Origin: Rheinheimera salexigens
GTDB lineage: Bacteria > Pseudomonadota > Gammaproteobacteria > Enterobacterales > Alteromonadaceae
Reading direction: 5' to 3'
Assembly: GCF_001752395.1 (NCBI RefSeq)
Contig: NZ_MKEK01000001.1
Coordinates: 771,823-835,822, forward strand
DNA: 64,000 bases
The notes under the pieces were generated by a model. That model saw nothing but the letters and a program-made list of their open reading frames with translations, made no database searches and was not told the DNA's origin. Positions 52,456 to 61,960 of this stretch are shown here, piece by piece (positions within the stretch are counted from its first letter, which is position 1; the number at the start of each line of letters is the position of its first letter). The position numbers were made by a program, and so were the translations under genes.

Positions 52456-54459
52456 ATGCCCGTTTGGTGTTCGCGTTTACTGTATCAAGTGGTTATTTAT
52501 ATATTGCTGCCACTGCTGTTGCTGTATTTTATTTATCGCTCGTTTAAAGACGTAGCGTATCGGCAGCGCTTTAGTGAACGTTTTGCTTGGCAGTCGGTGC
52601 CAGTAGAAGCGGTAGGCGGTATCGTTGTGCATGCGGTTTCAGTGGGTGAAGTCGTCGCAGCTACACCATTAATTAAGCGTTTAATGCAGCAATATCCTAA
52701 CTTACCTATTACAGTAACTTGCACTACCCCAACAGGCTCTGAGCGCATTAAACAAACCTTTGCCGATACGGTATTTCATTACTACTTACAGATAGATACT
52801 CCAGGTGCTGTAAAGCGATTTTTAACTAAATTACAGCCCACCGCTTTAATCATTTTAGAAACCGAGTTATGGCCTAATCTATTACAGCAATGCCAAACAG
52901 CCTCTATCCCAAGCATTATCGTTAACGCTAGATTGTCGGTGCGATCGGCTAAAGGTTATCGTCGTGGTTATTGTTTTAGCCAATTATTGCTACCGAATAT
53001 TAGTTTATTACTCAGCCAAGATCGCGCTACATTGCGCCGATTTAGAGCCTTAGGCTACACCGGTGCGGCACAAGTATGCGGTAATGTTAAATATGATATG
53101 GCTATTCCTGATCATGTTGCAGCTATGGTGCAACAACTGACACCTCAGTTGCAAGGCCGGCCAATTTGGGTTGCGGGCAGTACCCATGCTGGCGAAGACC
53201 AGCTATTAATTAATGCCTGTAAGCAGCTTAAAAAACAGTTCGACAATATACTATTGATTATAGTGCCACGGCATTTAGAGCGTTTTGATACGGTGGCAGA
53301 ATTAATTCAACGTAGCGATCTAACCATGCAACGACGCAGTTCCGGCGAGGTTATTCGAGCCGACACTAACGTGTTATTGGGTGATACCATGGGTGAATTA
53401 TTAGCTTGGTATCAACTGGCCAATGTGGTGTTTATCGGCGGCAGTTTAATTGAACGCGGCGGCCATAATCCGTTAGAAGCTATGTGCTTTGCCAAACCGA
53501 TTCAATCTGGGCCTTATGTATTTAACTTCGCCCAAGCTTACAAGTGGTTAGCCCAGCGCGAGGCCATAAACTGGCTGACGGATGAAGCGACGTTAGTGGC
53601 GAATACTCAATTGTTATTAGAACAACCGGAATTAGCCCAGCAGCAAGGCGCGGCGGGGTTAGCGTTATATCAACAGCATAGCGGCGCTTGTCAGCGTATT
53701 GTGCAAGCTATAACAAATTTTTTACCTGCGGATGTAAACCATTTTCGCCAGCAACAACAGGGCAGCCAACAAATTTGGTATCAAAGTGATGTATTTTCTA
53801 ATCTATCGGCTGAGCAATTTAATCCCGAGCACTGGCAGCACAAGAACGCCATTATTGGCCAGTCACAAGGCCGCAATACAGCGTGGTTTATTCAACATCA
53901 AGATACCCGCATAGTGTTGCGCCATTATTATCGTGGTGGCCTAATGGGTAAACTGCTGCATGACCAGTTTAGCTTGGTGCCGGTGACCCATAGTCGGGCA
54001 ATGCAGGAATTTGCTTTACTGCGCCGCATGCACAGTATGGGTTTACCCGTGCCAAGACCAATAGCAGCAAATTATCAGCGAGACGGTTTAATTTATCGTG
54101 CCGATATAATGATTGAACTCGTGGCGCAATGTCAGGATTTAGCAACCGTTTTATCTCACCGAGAGCTCAGTGCTACAGAGTGGCAGAATGTAGGTAAAAC
54201 CATCGCTCAGTTTCATCAACAGGGTGTTTATCACTCTGATTTAAACTGTCGTAATATTTTGCTCGATGCTAAAGGTCAAATTTGGCTAATTGATTTTGAT
54301 AAATGTGCTATTCGTCAATTAGGCGCTTGGCGCCATGAAAACCTGCAACGTTTGCAACGGTCGTTAATTAAAGAACAGGGCTTAGCGGCAAGGTTTTATT
54401 GGCATCTTGCGCAATGGCCAGAACTTGAACTTGGTTATCAAAAGCAGCTTAACGGCTAA
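52456..54459 (+). CDS. waaA: Fusion of Kdo transferase (WaaA/KdtA) and Kdo kinase (KdkA)
   Basis: Two LPS enzymes in one 667-residue chain. Residues 1 to about 425 are Kdo transferase: an N-terminal membrane helix (10-27), catalytic Glu65 in VSVGEVVAATP, ILETELWPNLL, WVAGSTHAGE and GGHNPLEAM. From about 438 the chain is KdkA, a kinase-fold enzyme with VLRHYYRGGLMGKLL, catalytic loop HSDLNCRN (His593, Asp595, Asn600) and IDFDKC (about 612-617). WaaA adds Kdo to lipid A precursor; KdkA phosphorylates it at O-4. In Haemophilus, a KdkA goes with a WaaA that adds one Kdo. The fusion predicts a single phosphorylated Kdo here. No stop or shift separates the halves. Confidence 0.93.
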   Translation: MPVWCSRLLYQVVIYILLPLLLLYFIYRSFKDVAYRQRFSERFAWQSVPVEAVGGIVVHAVSVGEVVAATPLIKRLMQQYPNLPITVTCTTPTGSERIKQTFADTVFHYYLQIDTPGAVKRFLTKLQPTALIILETELWPNLLQQCQTASIPSIIVNARLSVRSAKGYRRGYCFSQLLLPNISLLLSQDRATLRRFRALGYTGAAQVCGNVKYDMAIPDHVAAMVQQLTPQLQGRPIWVAGSTHAGEDQLLINACKQLKKQFDNILLIIVPRHLERFDTVAELIQRSDLTMQRRSSGEVIRADTNVLLGDTMGELLAWYQLANVVFIGGSLIERGGHNPLEAMCFAKPIQSGPYVFNFAQAYKWLAQREAINWLTDEATLVANTQLLLEQPELAQQQGAAGLALYQQHSGACQRIVQAITNFLPADVNHFRQQQQGSQQIWYQSDVFSNLSAEQFNPEHWQHKNAIIGQSQGRNTAWFIQHQDTRIVLRHYYRGGLMGKLLHDQFSLVPVTHSRAMQEFALLRRMHSMGLPVPRPIAANYQRDGLIYRADIMIELVAQCQDLATVLSHRELSATEWQNVGKTIAQFHQQGVYHSDLNCRNILLDAKGQIWLIDFDKCAIRQLGAWRHENLQRLQRSLIKEQGLAARFYWHLAQWPELELGYQKQLNG

Positions 54460-54582
54460 AATAACCTATTGGTCGCGACTTTTAGCGCCACGTTTACCTC
54501 ATGTTTACGAATTTTATCTTTGTTAGACACTTGGTGTCTTGCTAAATCTTTGATATAACAAGTAAGAAGCGGAGGGACATGT

Positions 54583-56751
54583 ATGCGGCTAAATAAAATA
54601 ATAACAATTCTAATGGCAGCCAGCTTTTTGGTAGCAGCCGAACCGCAACAACAATTAGCGCAAGCCAAAGCGGCTTATGCGCAGGGCGATTATAGAAACG
54701 CAGCACAATTATTGCAAAAGTTGGCCATTGAGGGCAATGCAAGTGCGCAATTTGAATTAGCTAAACTGTATTCACTTGGCCACGGGGTCGAGCGTGATGC
54801 GTTGCAGGCTTCTTATTGGTTAGAGCAGGCGGCTTCAAAAAGTAGTGATTATGCTGAGTCGGCTCAAGCTCAGAATGATATCAAGCAAGCACTGGAACAA
54901 CGCCGGCAAGAAAATACCCGGACGCCAACCACATTAGCGAACAATAAAAGTGTTGTTGCCACTGAAATGGCTGCGACGACTATTTCGCCGACTACAACTA
55001 CCACATCAACTACAGTTGCTCCATCTCCAGCAGCCACTAAGGCTGAGCCAATTGCTGCAGCCGTGTTAACCGATAAGCCTAGTTTAGCGGTTAAAGCGCT
55101 TGCCGATGCGAAATTTGATACCGGTATGCGCGCATTTCAACGCCAAAATTATGCTGATGCTTATAGCCATTGGTATCCGCTAGCGAAAAACGGTGACGCT
55201 GACGCTCAATTTAATTTAGCGGCTATATATGCTAAAGGCTTAGGTGTTAATGTCGATTTGCTTACCGCAGCGCGTTGGTTTAGTGCCGCAGCTGAACAAG
55301 GCTCTGCTCAAGCCCAGTACCACTTAGCCATTGTCCATGCTCAAGGCCAAGGTTTACCCCAAAATGATGCCCAAGCCGTGTATTGGTATAAACGAGCAGC
55401 AGAGCAACAATATGCATTAGCCCAGTATAATTTAGGGTACATGTATGCCAGCGGCCGAGGTGTTGCACAAGATGAAAAGCAAGCACTGTTTTGGTATGAG
55501 AAATCGGCAGAACAAGGTGATGTAGATGGTCAATATGTGGTTGCCGGTCGCTATCAACAAGGTCGCGGTAGCGCCGTTAATTTAACTAAAGCTTGGCAAT
55601 GGTATCGCCAAGCCAGTGAGCAAAGCCACTCAAGAGCAACCTATCAATTAGGCTTAATGACCTTAGACGGTATTGCCGTATCACAAAGTGACAGCAAGGC
55701 TTTTGATTACTTTTCACGCGCGGCAAGTCAAGACGTTATCGAAGCGCAACGCGAAGTGGGTATAAGCTATTCATTAGGTAGAGGTGTGCGCAATAGTGAC
55801 AGCCGTGCTGTGGAATGGTTTGAAAAAGCCTGTAACGCAGCAGATTTAACCGCTTGTTATTATTTAGGGCTGCATTATAGCGAAGGCCGTGGTTTACGTG
55901 CTGATCCCGTGCGTGCTATGCAGTTATTTACTCAAACGGCCACTGCTGGTAATAAAGAAGCGCAATATCGCTTAGGCTTAATCTACGCTAATGGTGAAGG
56001 CGTAGCAGTTGATGAACAACAAGCGTTTACTTGGTTATTAAAAGCGGCTGAACAAGGTAATGCTGCTGCGCAATATTTAGTGGGTGTGCGTTATGCTAAC
56101 GGCACTGGCGTTAAGGTTGATGATAAAGCGGCAGTGCAATGGTATCAACGTTCAGCCGACCAAGGTGATGCCTATGCCCAATATAATTTAGGCTATATGT
56201 ATGCCAATGGTCGCGGGGTAAAACAAGATCAAGCAAAGGCTTTATATTGGTATACCAAAGTAGCCGCAGAAGGCGATGCCGATGCTCAGTTTAATTTAGG
56301 TTTACGCTATGAAACTGGCAATGGCGTTGAGCAAAATGATCAAAACGCCGTTGAATGGTACGAAAAAGCAGTAGCACAAAATCATACTCGTGCGATAGCG
56401 CACCTAGGTTATATGTATGAAAAAGGCTATGGCGTCGCTAGAGATGAGCGAAAAGCTTTTCAGCTGTACCAACAGGCATTACCGGCAAAAGTGCCACGGG
56501 CATTAAATGCTATGGCATTACTGTATAAAAATGGTCGTCAGGTTAAAGCCGATGATAACAAAGCGGTAGAGTTATTTAGTCAAGCTGCCGAGCAAGGCTA
56601 CGCTAATGCCCAGTATAACTTAGGCTGGATGTATGAATATGGCCGTGGGGTGCGTAAGGATATTGCTAAAGCCCGCGATTATTATCAATTAGCCGCCGAA
56701 CAAAACGAGCCGTTAGCGCAAGCTCAATTACAGCGCTTATTAAATCCTTAA
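54583..56751 (+). CDS. Exported Sel1-repeat protein
   Basis: The 722-residue protein has a signal peptide (about 1-20, LVAAEP). It then has one Sel1 repeat, a Thr/Ala-rich linker (about 108-165) and a solenoid of fourteen more Sel1 repeats of 36 residues with A-x-Y-N-L-G-x-M-Y and G-R-G-V motifs (e.g. AQYNLGYMYANGRGVKQD). Sel1 solenoids mediate protein-protein contacts, often in envelope or secreted complexes. SD AGCGGAGG lies 6 bases upstream. The partner is unknown. Confidence 0.9.
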   Translation: MRLNKIITILMAASFLVAAEPQQQLAQAKAAYAQGDYRNAAQLLQKLAIEGNASAQFELAKLYSLGHGVERDALQASYWLEQAASKSSDYAESAQAQNDIKQALEQRRQENTRTPTTLANNKSVVATEMAATTISPTTTTTSTTVAPSPAATKAEPIAAAVLTDKPSLAVKALADAKFDTGMRAFQRQNYADAYSHWYPLAKNGDADAQFNLAAIYAKGLGVNVDLLTAARWFSAAAEQGSAQAQYHLAIVHAQGQGLPQNDAQAVYWYKRAAEQQYALAQYNLGYMYASGRGVAQDEKQALFWYEKSAEQGDVDGQYVVAGRYQQGRGSAVNLTKAWQWYRQASEQSHSRATYQLGLMTLDGIAVSQSDSKAFDYFSRAASQDVIEAQREVGISYSLGRGVRNSDSRAVEWFEKACNAADLTACYYLGLHYSEGRGLRADPVRAMQLFTQTATAGNKEAQYRLGLIYANGEGVAVDEQQAFTWLLKAAEQGNAAAQYLVGVRYANGTGVKVDDKAAVQWYQRSADQGDAYAQYNLGYMYANGRGVKQDQAKALYWYTKVAAEGDADAQFNLGLRYETGNGVEQNDQNAVEWYEKAVAQNHTRAIAHLGYMYEKGYGVARDERKAFQLYQQALPAKVPRALNAMALLYKNGRQVKADDNKAVELFSQAAEQGYANAQYNLGWMYEYGRGVRKDIAKARDYYQLAAEQNEPLAQAQLQRLLNP

Positions 56752-56791
56752 GCAAGGGATAGAAACTTGCGCCACCTTCACATCTGCACAT

Positions 56792-56823
56792 AAAAAACGG
56801 TCAGCCATTGCTGGCCATTTTTT
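56792..56823 (+). terminator. Terminator after the Sel1-repeat gene
   Basis: Stem AAAAAACGGTCAGC pairing with GCTGGCCATTTTTT (one G-T pair and one mismatch), loop CATT, with a T run. It lies 40 bases after the stop. Confidence 0.8.
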
Positions 56824-56951
56824 ATGCTTATTGCCATACCAAATCAGACATAGATTGCACCGAAGGCTAATGTCGTTGACAATAGCTGCTGTAAAGCATG
56901 TGAAAGCAATTTTAATGCTATTTTTTTAATAAAAGATTAGGCAAAGTAAAG

Positions 56952-58199
56952 ATGCAACAGTGGGATGTAATCATAATTGGCGCCGGCGCAGCAGGTTTAA
57001 TGTGCGCTATTGAAGCCGGAAAACGTGGCCGTAAAGTATTAGTATTAGATAACGGTAAACGGGTTGGTCGCAAAATTTTGATGTCCGGCGGTGGCCGTTG
57101 CAACTTTACTAATATGTACACCAGCCCAGAGAACTTTTTATCCCAGAATAAGCATTTTTGTAAATCGGCTTTAAGCCGCTATACCCAATGGGACTTTTTG
57201 GCTTTAGTCCAAAAACACAATGTTCCGTACCATGAAAAAACCTTAGGCCAGCTATTTTGTGATGATAGCGCTAAAGACATTGTGCAAATGCTAATGACGG
57301 AAGCTAAAGCCGCAGGCGTACAAATAGCTACACAACAACATATTCAGCACGTTATTCAAGCTAGCACTAGCTCTGGTACTGGCACTGAAAATGAAAATGA
57401 AACTGAGACAAATGGCAAGGCGGATTATAAAGCAGGTTACATAGTTAAAACACCAGAGCTTAGCCGGCATTGCCACAGCTTAGTGGTCGCCAGTGGGGGG
57501 TTAAGTCTACCTAATTTAGGTGCTACAGCTTTTGGTTTTCAATTAGCCGAACAGTTTGGCCTAAACGTTTTACCGCTGCGAGCGGCATTAGTGCCGGTAA
57601 CCTGGCAACCAGCAGATAAAGCCATATTCGAAGAAATTAGCGGTGTATCGCTACCTGTCACAGTAGAAGCCAACGGCACTGTATTCCCAGAAGATATGTT
57701 ATTCACTCACCGCGGCCTAAGTGGCCCTGCAATATTGCAGATTTCTAGTTATTGGCAACCTGGCGATGACATCACGGTAAATATGTCACCACAAACGGAC
57801 ATCAGCGAGTTTTTAACCACGCAGCAGCAAGCGCACCCAGAGCAAGAATTAAAAACCGCGTTAAGCAAATTACTGCCAAAACGCTTAGTCGAAAAGCTGC
57901 TCGAAATGCAGGTAATCACTAACCAACCGCTAAAAGCCTTAAATAACAAAAGCATGCAAAATATAGCCAACAGCTTGCATGGCTATATATTTAAACCCAA
58001 TGGTACAGAAGGTTACAGAACCGCCGAAGTCACGATAGGTGGTGTGGACACAAACGAATTATCGTCAAAAACTATGGCCGCTAAACAGCATGACAACTTA
58101 TACTTTATTGGTGAAGTAGTAGACGTCACCGGTTGGCTAGGCGGCTACAATTTCCAATGGGCATGGGCCAGCGGCTGGGTAGCAGGGCAGTATTGTTAG
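56952..58199 (+). CDS. YhiN/HI0933-family flavoprotein
   Basis: The 415-residue protein has an FAD-binding Rossmann motif VIIIGAGAAGLMCAIEAGKRG at the start, then KILMSGGGRCNFTNM, GGLSLPNLGATAFGF, THRGLSGPAILQISS and a C-terminal GWLGGYNFQWAWASGWVAG. This is the HI0933/YhiN family of NAD(P)/FAD oxidoreductases, whose substrate is unknown. A low-complexity Glu/Asn/Thr stretch at about 143-154 is an insertion. Confidence 0.92.
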   Translation: MQQWDVIIIGAGAAGLMCAIEAGKRGRKVLVLDNGKRVGRKILMSGGGRCNFTNMYTSPENFLSQNKHFCKSALSRYTQWDFLALVQKHNVPYHEKTLGQLFCDDSAKDIVQMLMTEAKAAGVQIATQQHIQHVIQASTSSGTGTENENETETNGKADYKAGYIVKTPELSRHCHSLVVASGGLSLPNLGATAFGFQLAEQFGLNVLPLRAALVPVTWQPADKAIFEEISGVSLPVTVEANGTVFPEDMLFTHRGLSGPAILQISSYWQPGDDITVNMSPQTDISEFLTTQQQAHPEQELKTALSKLLPKRLVEKLLEMQVITNQPLKALNNKSMQNIANSLHGYIFKPNGTEGYRTAEVTIGGVDTNELSSKTMAAKQHDNLYFIGEVVDVTGWLGGYNFQWAWASGWVAGQYC

Positions 58200-58346
58200 T
58201 TGTGACAAAGCTCTGCTGTTAACTTATATAACTTATATTTTTTAGCATTGATTTTTCTCTTGGCTTAGGAGAAGAATATCTATCGAACCAATAACCCCAC
58301 AACAGGTGCTGCGGGGGTATGAATTTACTAAAAAATTAGCTAATTT

Positions 58347-58673
58347 CTATCTGCTGTAGTAGGTACTGACACTTTTGTGCCAAGCGTCATCTGCAGCGCG
58401 AGGCCAGTTGTCTTTGTCAAAACCAGGCGCATTCTCTAACTTTTCTTTAGGTACATCTAAGATTAAACATTTCTTTTCAGTGTTTAGACTCATTTGCTGC
58501 AATGGAATGGCAAATAACTTGTCGCCCATACCCAAAAATCCACCAAATGAAACAACGGCGTAAGTTACTACTCCGTTAGTTGTGTCGATCATAAGCTCTT
58601 CAATTTTACCTAAATCTTCGCCTTTTGAGTTTTTAACGCTATCGCCAATAATTGATGATGCTGAAATAATCAT
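58347..58673 (-). CDS. PRC-barrel domain protein
   Basis: The 108-residue protein is a single PRC-barrel: IIGDSVKNSKGEDLGKIEEL, VVTYAVVSFGGFLGMGDKLFAIPL. PRC-barrels are small beta-barrels first seen in photosynthetic reaction-centre H subunits and RimM, and occur in many stress proteins. The C-terminal tail (FDKDNWPRAADDAW) is typical of the stand-alone form. SD AGGAG upstream. Function unknown. Confidence 0.9.
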   Translation of the reverse strand: MIISASSIIGDSVKNSKGEDLGKIEELMIDTTNGVVTYAVVSFGGFLGMGDKLFAIPLQQMSLNTEKKCLILDVPKEKLENAPGFDKDNWPRAADDAWHKSVSTYYSR

Positions 58674-58862
58674 GGCATTCTCCTATTATTTAAAATGATG
58701 GTTAAATTAATATGTGGCTTAAAATAAAGTAACTGTCACCACACAACTCCGATTAATATCTTTCAATATCCGCGCCAAAATTGGATGTCTTAACCGAAAA
58801 GTCGCGCCACTAGCCACATCGCTAGAATCCAATCCTTACTTAAGCTTATCAAAATACTTGGT

Positions 58863-59036
58863 TTGATCTGTCGAAAAAATAAAAAGTGCCCGTCTCAGCA
58901 TTATCGGTACCAGAATCATATTCACCTGTTGTTCGATACAGAAACTGAGCAGGTTATTTGTAATTCCTACCCGCTTTGTGAAAAATGTGCGGCTAAGTTG
59001 TCTCTGTATTTGCTAGCCCAACACATTAAAGATTAA
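58863..59036 (+). CDS. Possible small cysteine-rich protein or gene remnant
   Basis: In an otherwise empty 505-base gap a frame gives 57 residues from a TTG, or more without any ATG. It contains HIHLLFDTETEQVICNSYP, then LCEKC and a helical end AAKLSLYLLAQHIKD. Five cysteines, with a CEKC pair, resemble a small metal-binding protein, and the composition looks coding. There is no ATG or ribosome site, so it may be the 3' part of a decayed gene. The rest of the gap (58674-58862 and 59037-59178) shows only the promoter of the exporter gene. Confidence 0.3.
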   Translation: MICRKNKKCPSQHYRYQNHIHLLFDTETEQVICNSYPLCEKCAAKLSLYLLAQHIKD

Positions 59037-59178
59037 TTTTTTCTTTTTTGTCTGTTCGATGACTTGCTATGAAATAATAGTAGTGCAGTGCAAATTAAAT
59101 AACCTAAGCATTTATTTGTAGTTGATTAAATCGCATAGGTTATAGTTACAACTGAGTGAAATTAATCGAGGACCATGA

Positions 59179-60099
59179 ATGCACAGCCATAACCATCATC
59201 ACAGCCACAGCCACCATCATCACTCAAGTGCTGCCGATGCGTCGAAAAGAATTGGCTGGGCATTTTTTCTCAATGTTAGTTTTACAATTATCGAATTTAT
59301 TGGTGGTTGGTTAACTAACAGTACAGCGATTATGGCCGATGCGGTGCATGACTTAGGCGATAGCTTGTCTATTGGTACCGCTTGGGGCTTGAATAAGCTC
59401 AGTGACAAAGAAGCTAACGCGACTTTCTCTTATGGTTATAAGCGCTTTTCGCTACTGGGTGCTTTGATAAACGGCATGGTGCTTATTATTGGCTCGGTTT
59501 GGATTTTGCTAGAAGCAATCCCTCGGCTGTTCTCACCTGTAATGCCGCAAGCGGAAGGCATGTTGCTATTGTCGATATTTGGTATTGCTGTCAACGGGTT
59601 TGCTGCTTATAAACTTAGCGCAGGAAACTCATTAAATGAACGCATTTTAAACTGGCATTTATTGGAAGATGTATTGGGTTGGGTAGCGGTGCTAATTGTA
59701 TCAATTGTGCTGATGTTTAAGCCTTGGCCGATATTAGATCCCATCTTATCGATCGGTTTCACGCTGTTTATTTTATTTAATGTAGGTCGTAACCTTAAAG
59801 AAACTATCTTATTGTTTTTGCAAGCAACACCCGATAAAAAACTCATGCAGGATGTGCGCAATGTGCTGCTGTCTAGAGCAGAGGTTAATGCGCTGCATCA
59901 CTTTCATATTTGGTCGTTAGACGGAGAGCATAGTGTGATGTCGGTACATCTGGAGTTAAATGCTGACATTAGCGTGGTCGATATGAAAAATCTAAAACAG
60001 CAATTGCAAAAAGAACTGAGTGTATTTGAGTTTGCCCATACCACTATTGAATTAGAGTTTGCCGATGAGGCATGTCGAGACCAAAGTGCTAACCTTTAG
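59179..60099 (+). CDS. Cation diffusion facilitator metal exporter
   Basis: The 306-residue protein has a His-rich metal-binding N-terminus (alternating HS and HH over residues 2-15), six membrane helices with NVSFTIIEFIGGWLTNSTAIMADAVHDLGDSL (helices 1-2, with the H-x3-D site) and WHLLEDVLGW (helix 5, H-x3-D). A C-terminal cytoplasmic domain (about 210-300) follows. The pattern is that of Zn/Cd/Co exporters of the CzcD/ZitB type. Metal specificity is inferred only. Confidence 0.92.
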   Translation: MHSHNHHHSHSHHHHSSAADASKRIGWAFFLNVSFTIIEFIGGWLTNSTAIMADAVHDLGDSLSIGTAWGLNKLSDKEANATFSYGYKRFSLLGALINGMVLIIGSVWILLEAIPRLFSPVMPQAEGMLLLSIFGIAVNGFAAYKLSAGNSLNERILNWHLLEDVLGWVAVLIVSIVLMFKPWPILDPILSIGFTLFILFNVGRNLKETILLFLQATPDKKLMQDVRNVLLSRAEVNALHHFHIWSLDGEHSVMSVHLELNADISVVDMKNLKQQLQKELSVFEFAHTTIELEFADEACRDQSANL

Positions 60100-60145
60100 T
60101 TTTACGACAATTACGACAAAGTGCTAAAGACTGACAAAACAACGG

Positions 60146-60892
60146 CTAGCGCTTTACGCAAACAAATAGCGCATTGCCAGACTCGCCGCTGTATTGTTGA
60201 ATGCTAGTGTAGTCATGCTCTAATATATAGACTTCAAACCACGGTAGTAGCAGCTGTTGCAACTGATTAAAGCTAACTGCAACCATGCTGTGCTGATCAT
60301 GCCAGTGCTTAGTTACATTAGCGTTAGTTTTAGAAATATTAAGCTTTAACGCCTGGCTATCGCTTTGATCACAGTAAAACCAAGCTGACTCAAAATCAAA
60401 TAGCTTGTTGTCGTAAGTCGTACTGTGTCGCACCGCAGTGTTATTGCAGATCTTAAGTTTATCAACGGTATTAAAGCAGAATAAGCCGGCAGGGGTTAGG
60501 GCGTTATAGGCTTGCTTAATACATTGCTGCAACTGAGCAATGTCAGGGTTGTAATGCAATGAATATAAAAAACAGGTAATTAAATCAACCGGCTGATCTA
60601 GCGTAAACTGATTCATATTCTGCAATATAAACTCAGCTTCAGGGCAACGCGCTTTAGCAATATCCAGCATTGGTTGGTTAATATCTAAACCACTACTTTG
60701 ATAACCGGCATCGATAAAATGGCGGATATGTGGGCCAGTACCACAAGCTAAATCAAGATGGCTTTTGCCGCTATTGCCAAATAAATCATTTAAACGCATT
60801 ACCGCTTGGCTTTGTTGCTGATAATTAATATCGCAACACATCAAGTCATAGTAGTGTGATAAATCGGTATATAACTGAGTTGACGACGACAT
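60146..60892 (-). CDS. Class I SAM-dependent methyltransferase
   Basis: The 248-residue protein has motif I HLDLACGTGPHIRHF at about 48-62, motif II SGLDINQPML, and ITCFLYSLHYNP, typical of class I methyltransferases of the UbiE/small-molecule type. Substrate unknown. I start at the ATG at 60892; a TTG six codons earlier is possible, and no good ribosome site decides. Single gene. Confidence 0.85.
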   Translation of the reverse strand: MSSSTQLYTDLSHYYDLMCCDINYQQQSQAVMRLNDLFGNSGKSHLDLACGTGPHIRHFIDAGYQSSGLDINQPMLDIAKARCPEAEFILQNMNQFTLDQPVDLITCFLYSLHYNPDIAQLQQCIKQAYNALTPAGLFCFNTVDKLKICNNTAVRHSTTYDNKLFDFESAWFYCDQSDSQALKLNISKTNANVTKHWHDQHSMVAVSFNQLQQLLLPWFEVYILEHDYTSIQQYSGESGNALFVCVKR

Positions 60893-60974
60893 TGCACATA
60901 CTGACAGCAAATTTAAGGTGCCGCATCATATAGTAGTTCAGTCACTTTGCGAAGTGACCTGTAGCGAGTAAAAA

Positions 60975-61805
60975 TTAAAATTCCTCACGCAACCGTAAAA
61001 AGCGAGCAAAACGAGGTAAACCATTTTTGGTTAGACCGTTATATCTATAGGTAACGGTAGCGCCAATGTTAGGCGGGGTTTGACGTAATTCATCGGTTAA
61101 GCCGCTGCCAATAGCAAATTCTTTACCCTCAATGGTTTTAACGATTATGGCGCCAACCATTCCCTGATACTTGCCCTTACCAGGGCGATAACCAATGACT
61201 TTTGCTTCGGTATCTTGATAGGTTTTTAGCTTTAATAAATCGGAGTTTCTACCGGTTTTATATAAAGCATCTTGATGATGAAGCATTAACCCTTCGGCGC
61301 CAGTATCTTCCAGCTCTACAAGCTTAGTTAATAGTAATGTTTTATTGGCGATACGAAACTGTGCAACCTGCTTTAAAAACGGGCTATTTTGTTGCTGAAT
61401 AATAGTGTTAATAGCACTAATACGTTGGCTAAAGGTGCCTGTTGCATTGGGTAATTCGAATATGTAATAGCTAACTTGCCGCCATTCGTTATCAATAGCG
61501 TTATGTTTACTAACAATGCTTAAGGTATCGGCAAACTGATTACGGCCAAGCCACAACTCACCATCTAGTTCTACCTGTGGAAAATCAGCAACAAACCAAG
61601 CCGGGGCAGCAATAATGTTACCGCCACGCGAGATCAACTGCTTACCATCCCAAAATGCTCGAACGCCATCCAGCTTTTCGCTCACCCAATACTGCTGAAC
61701 ATCTATAGCATCGTTATACACTTCGGCCAGTAATAGGTCAGGCTTAGTCGCTGCCGATAATTGAAAACAGCAGATTAGCAAGAGCGAATTTAACATCCCG
61801 TTCAT
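60975..61805 (-). CDS. Secreted ATP-dependent DNA ligase (LigE type)
   Basis: The 276-residue protein has a signal peptide (MNGMLNSLLLICCFQLSAA) and the nucleotidyltransferase core of ATP-dependent DNA ligases: Lys44 in VSEKLDGVRAF (KxDGxR), VELDGELWLGR (motif III), EGLMLHH (motif IV) and LLKLK (motif V), then an OB domain to the end. Small exported Lig E ligases occur in competent proteobacteria and are thought to repair nicked DNA during uptake. The signal peptide supports periplasmic action. SD AGGA lies 9 bases upstream. Confidence 0.93.
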   Translation of the reverse strand: MNGMLNSLLLICCFQLSAATKPDLLLAEVYNDAIDVQQYWVSEKLDGVRAFWDGKQLISRGGNIIAAPAWFVADFPQVELDGELWLGRNQFADTLSIVSKHNAIDNEWRQVSYYIFELPNATGTFSQRISAINTIIQQQNSPFLKQVAQFRIANKTLLLTKLVELEDTGAEGLMLHHQDALYKTGRNSDLLKLKTYQDTEAKVIGYRPGKGKYQGMVGAIIVKTIEGKEFAIGSGLTDELRQTPPNIGATVTYRYNGLTKNGLPRFARFLRLREEF

Positions 61806-61879
61806 TATTTAGCATCCTTTTATTTAAAAATAAAAGTATAGTGATTAGGAACAGATGCGCAAGAAAATAGCGATGTGCT

Positions 61880-61923
61880 AAAAAGGGTCAGAGTGATTTA
61901 ATTAAATCACTCTGACCCTTTTT
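61880..61923. repeat. Perfect 44-base palindrome, REP-like
   Basis: Two 22-base arms meet with no loop; the left arm starts AAAAAGGGTCAGAGTG. Fifteen bases, AAATCACTCTGACCC, are identical to the repeat at the end of metR. A related TGACCCC segment lies at 61951-61957. The unit resembles REP-type sequences dispersed by REP-associated transposases. It can also act as a terminator for greB and the ligase side. Confidence 0.75.
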
Positions 61924-61960
61924 ATTTGTTAACAATTAATTAATGTGCACTGACCCCATA

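Noticed and set aside
57379..57412. GAAAATGAAA-type microsatellite as a repeat element.
   Set aside because: It lies in frame within the flavoprotein gene as a short acidic loop.
59179..59230. CAC/CAT-rich stretch as a tandem DNA repeat.
   Set aside because: It is the His-rich metal-binding start of the cation exporter, a normal family feature.
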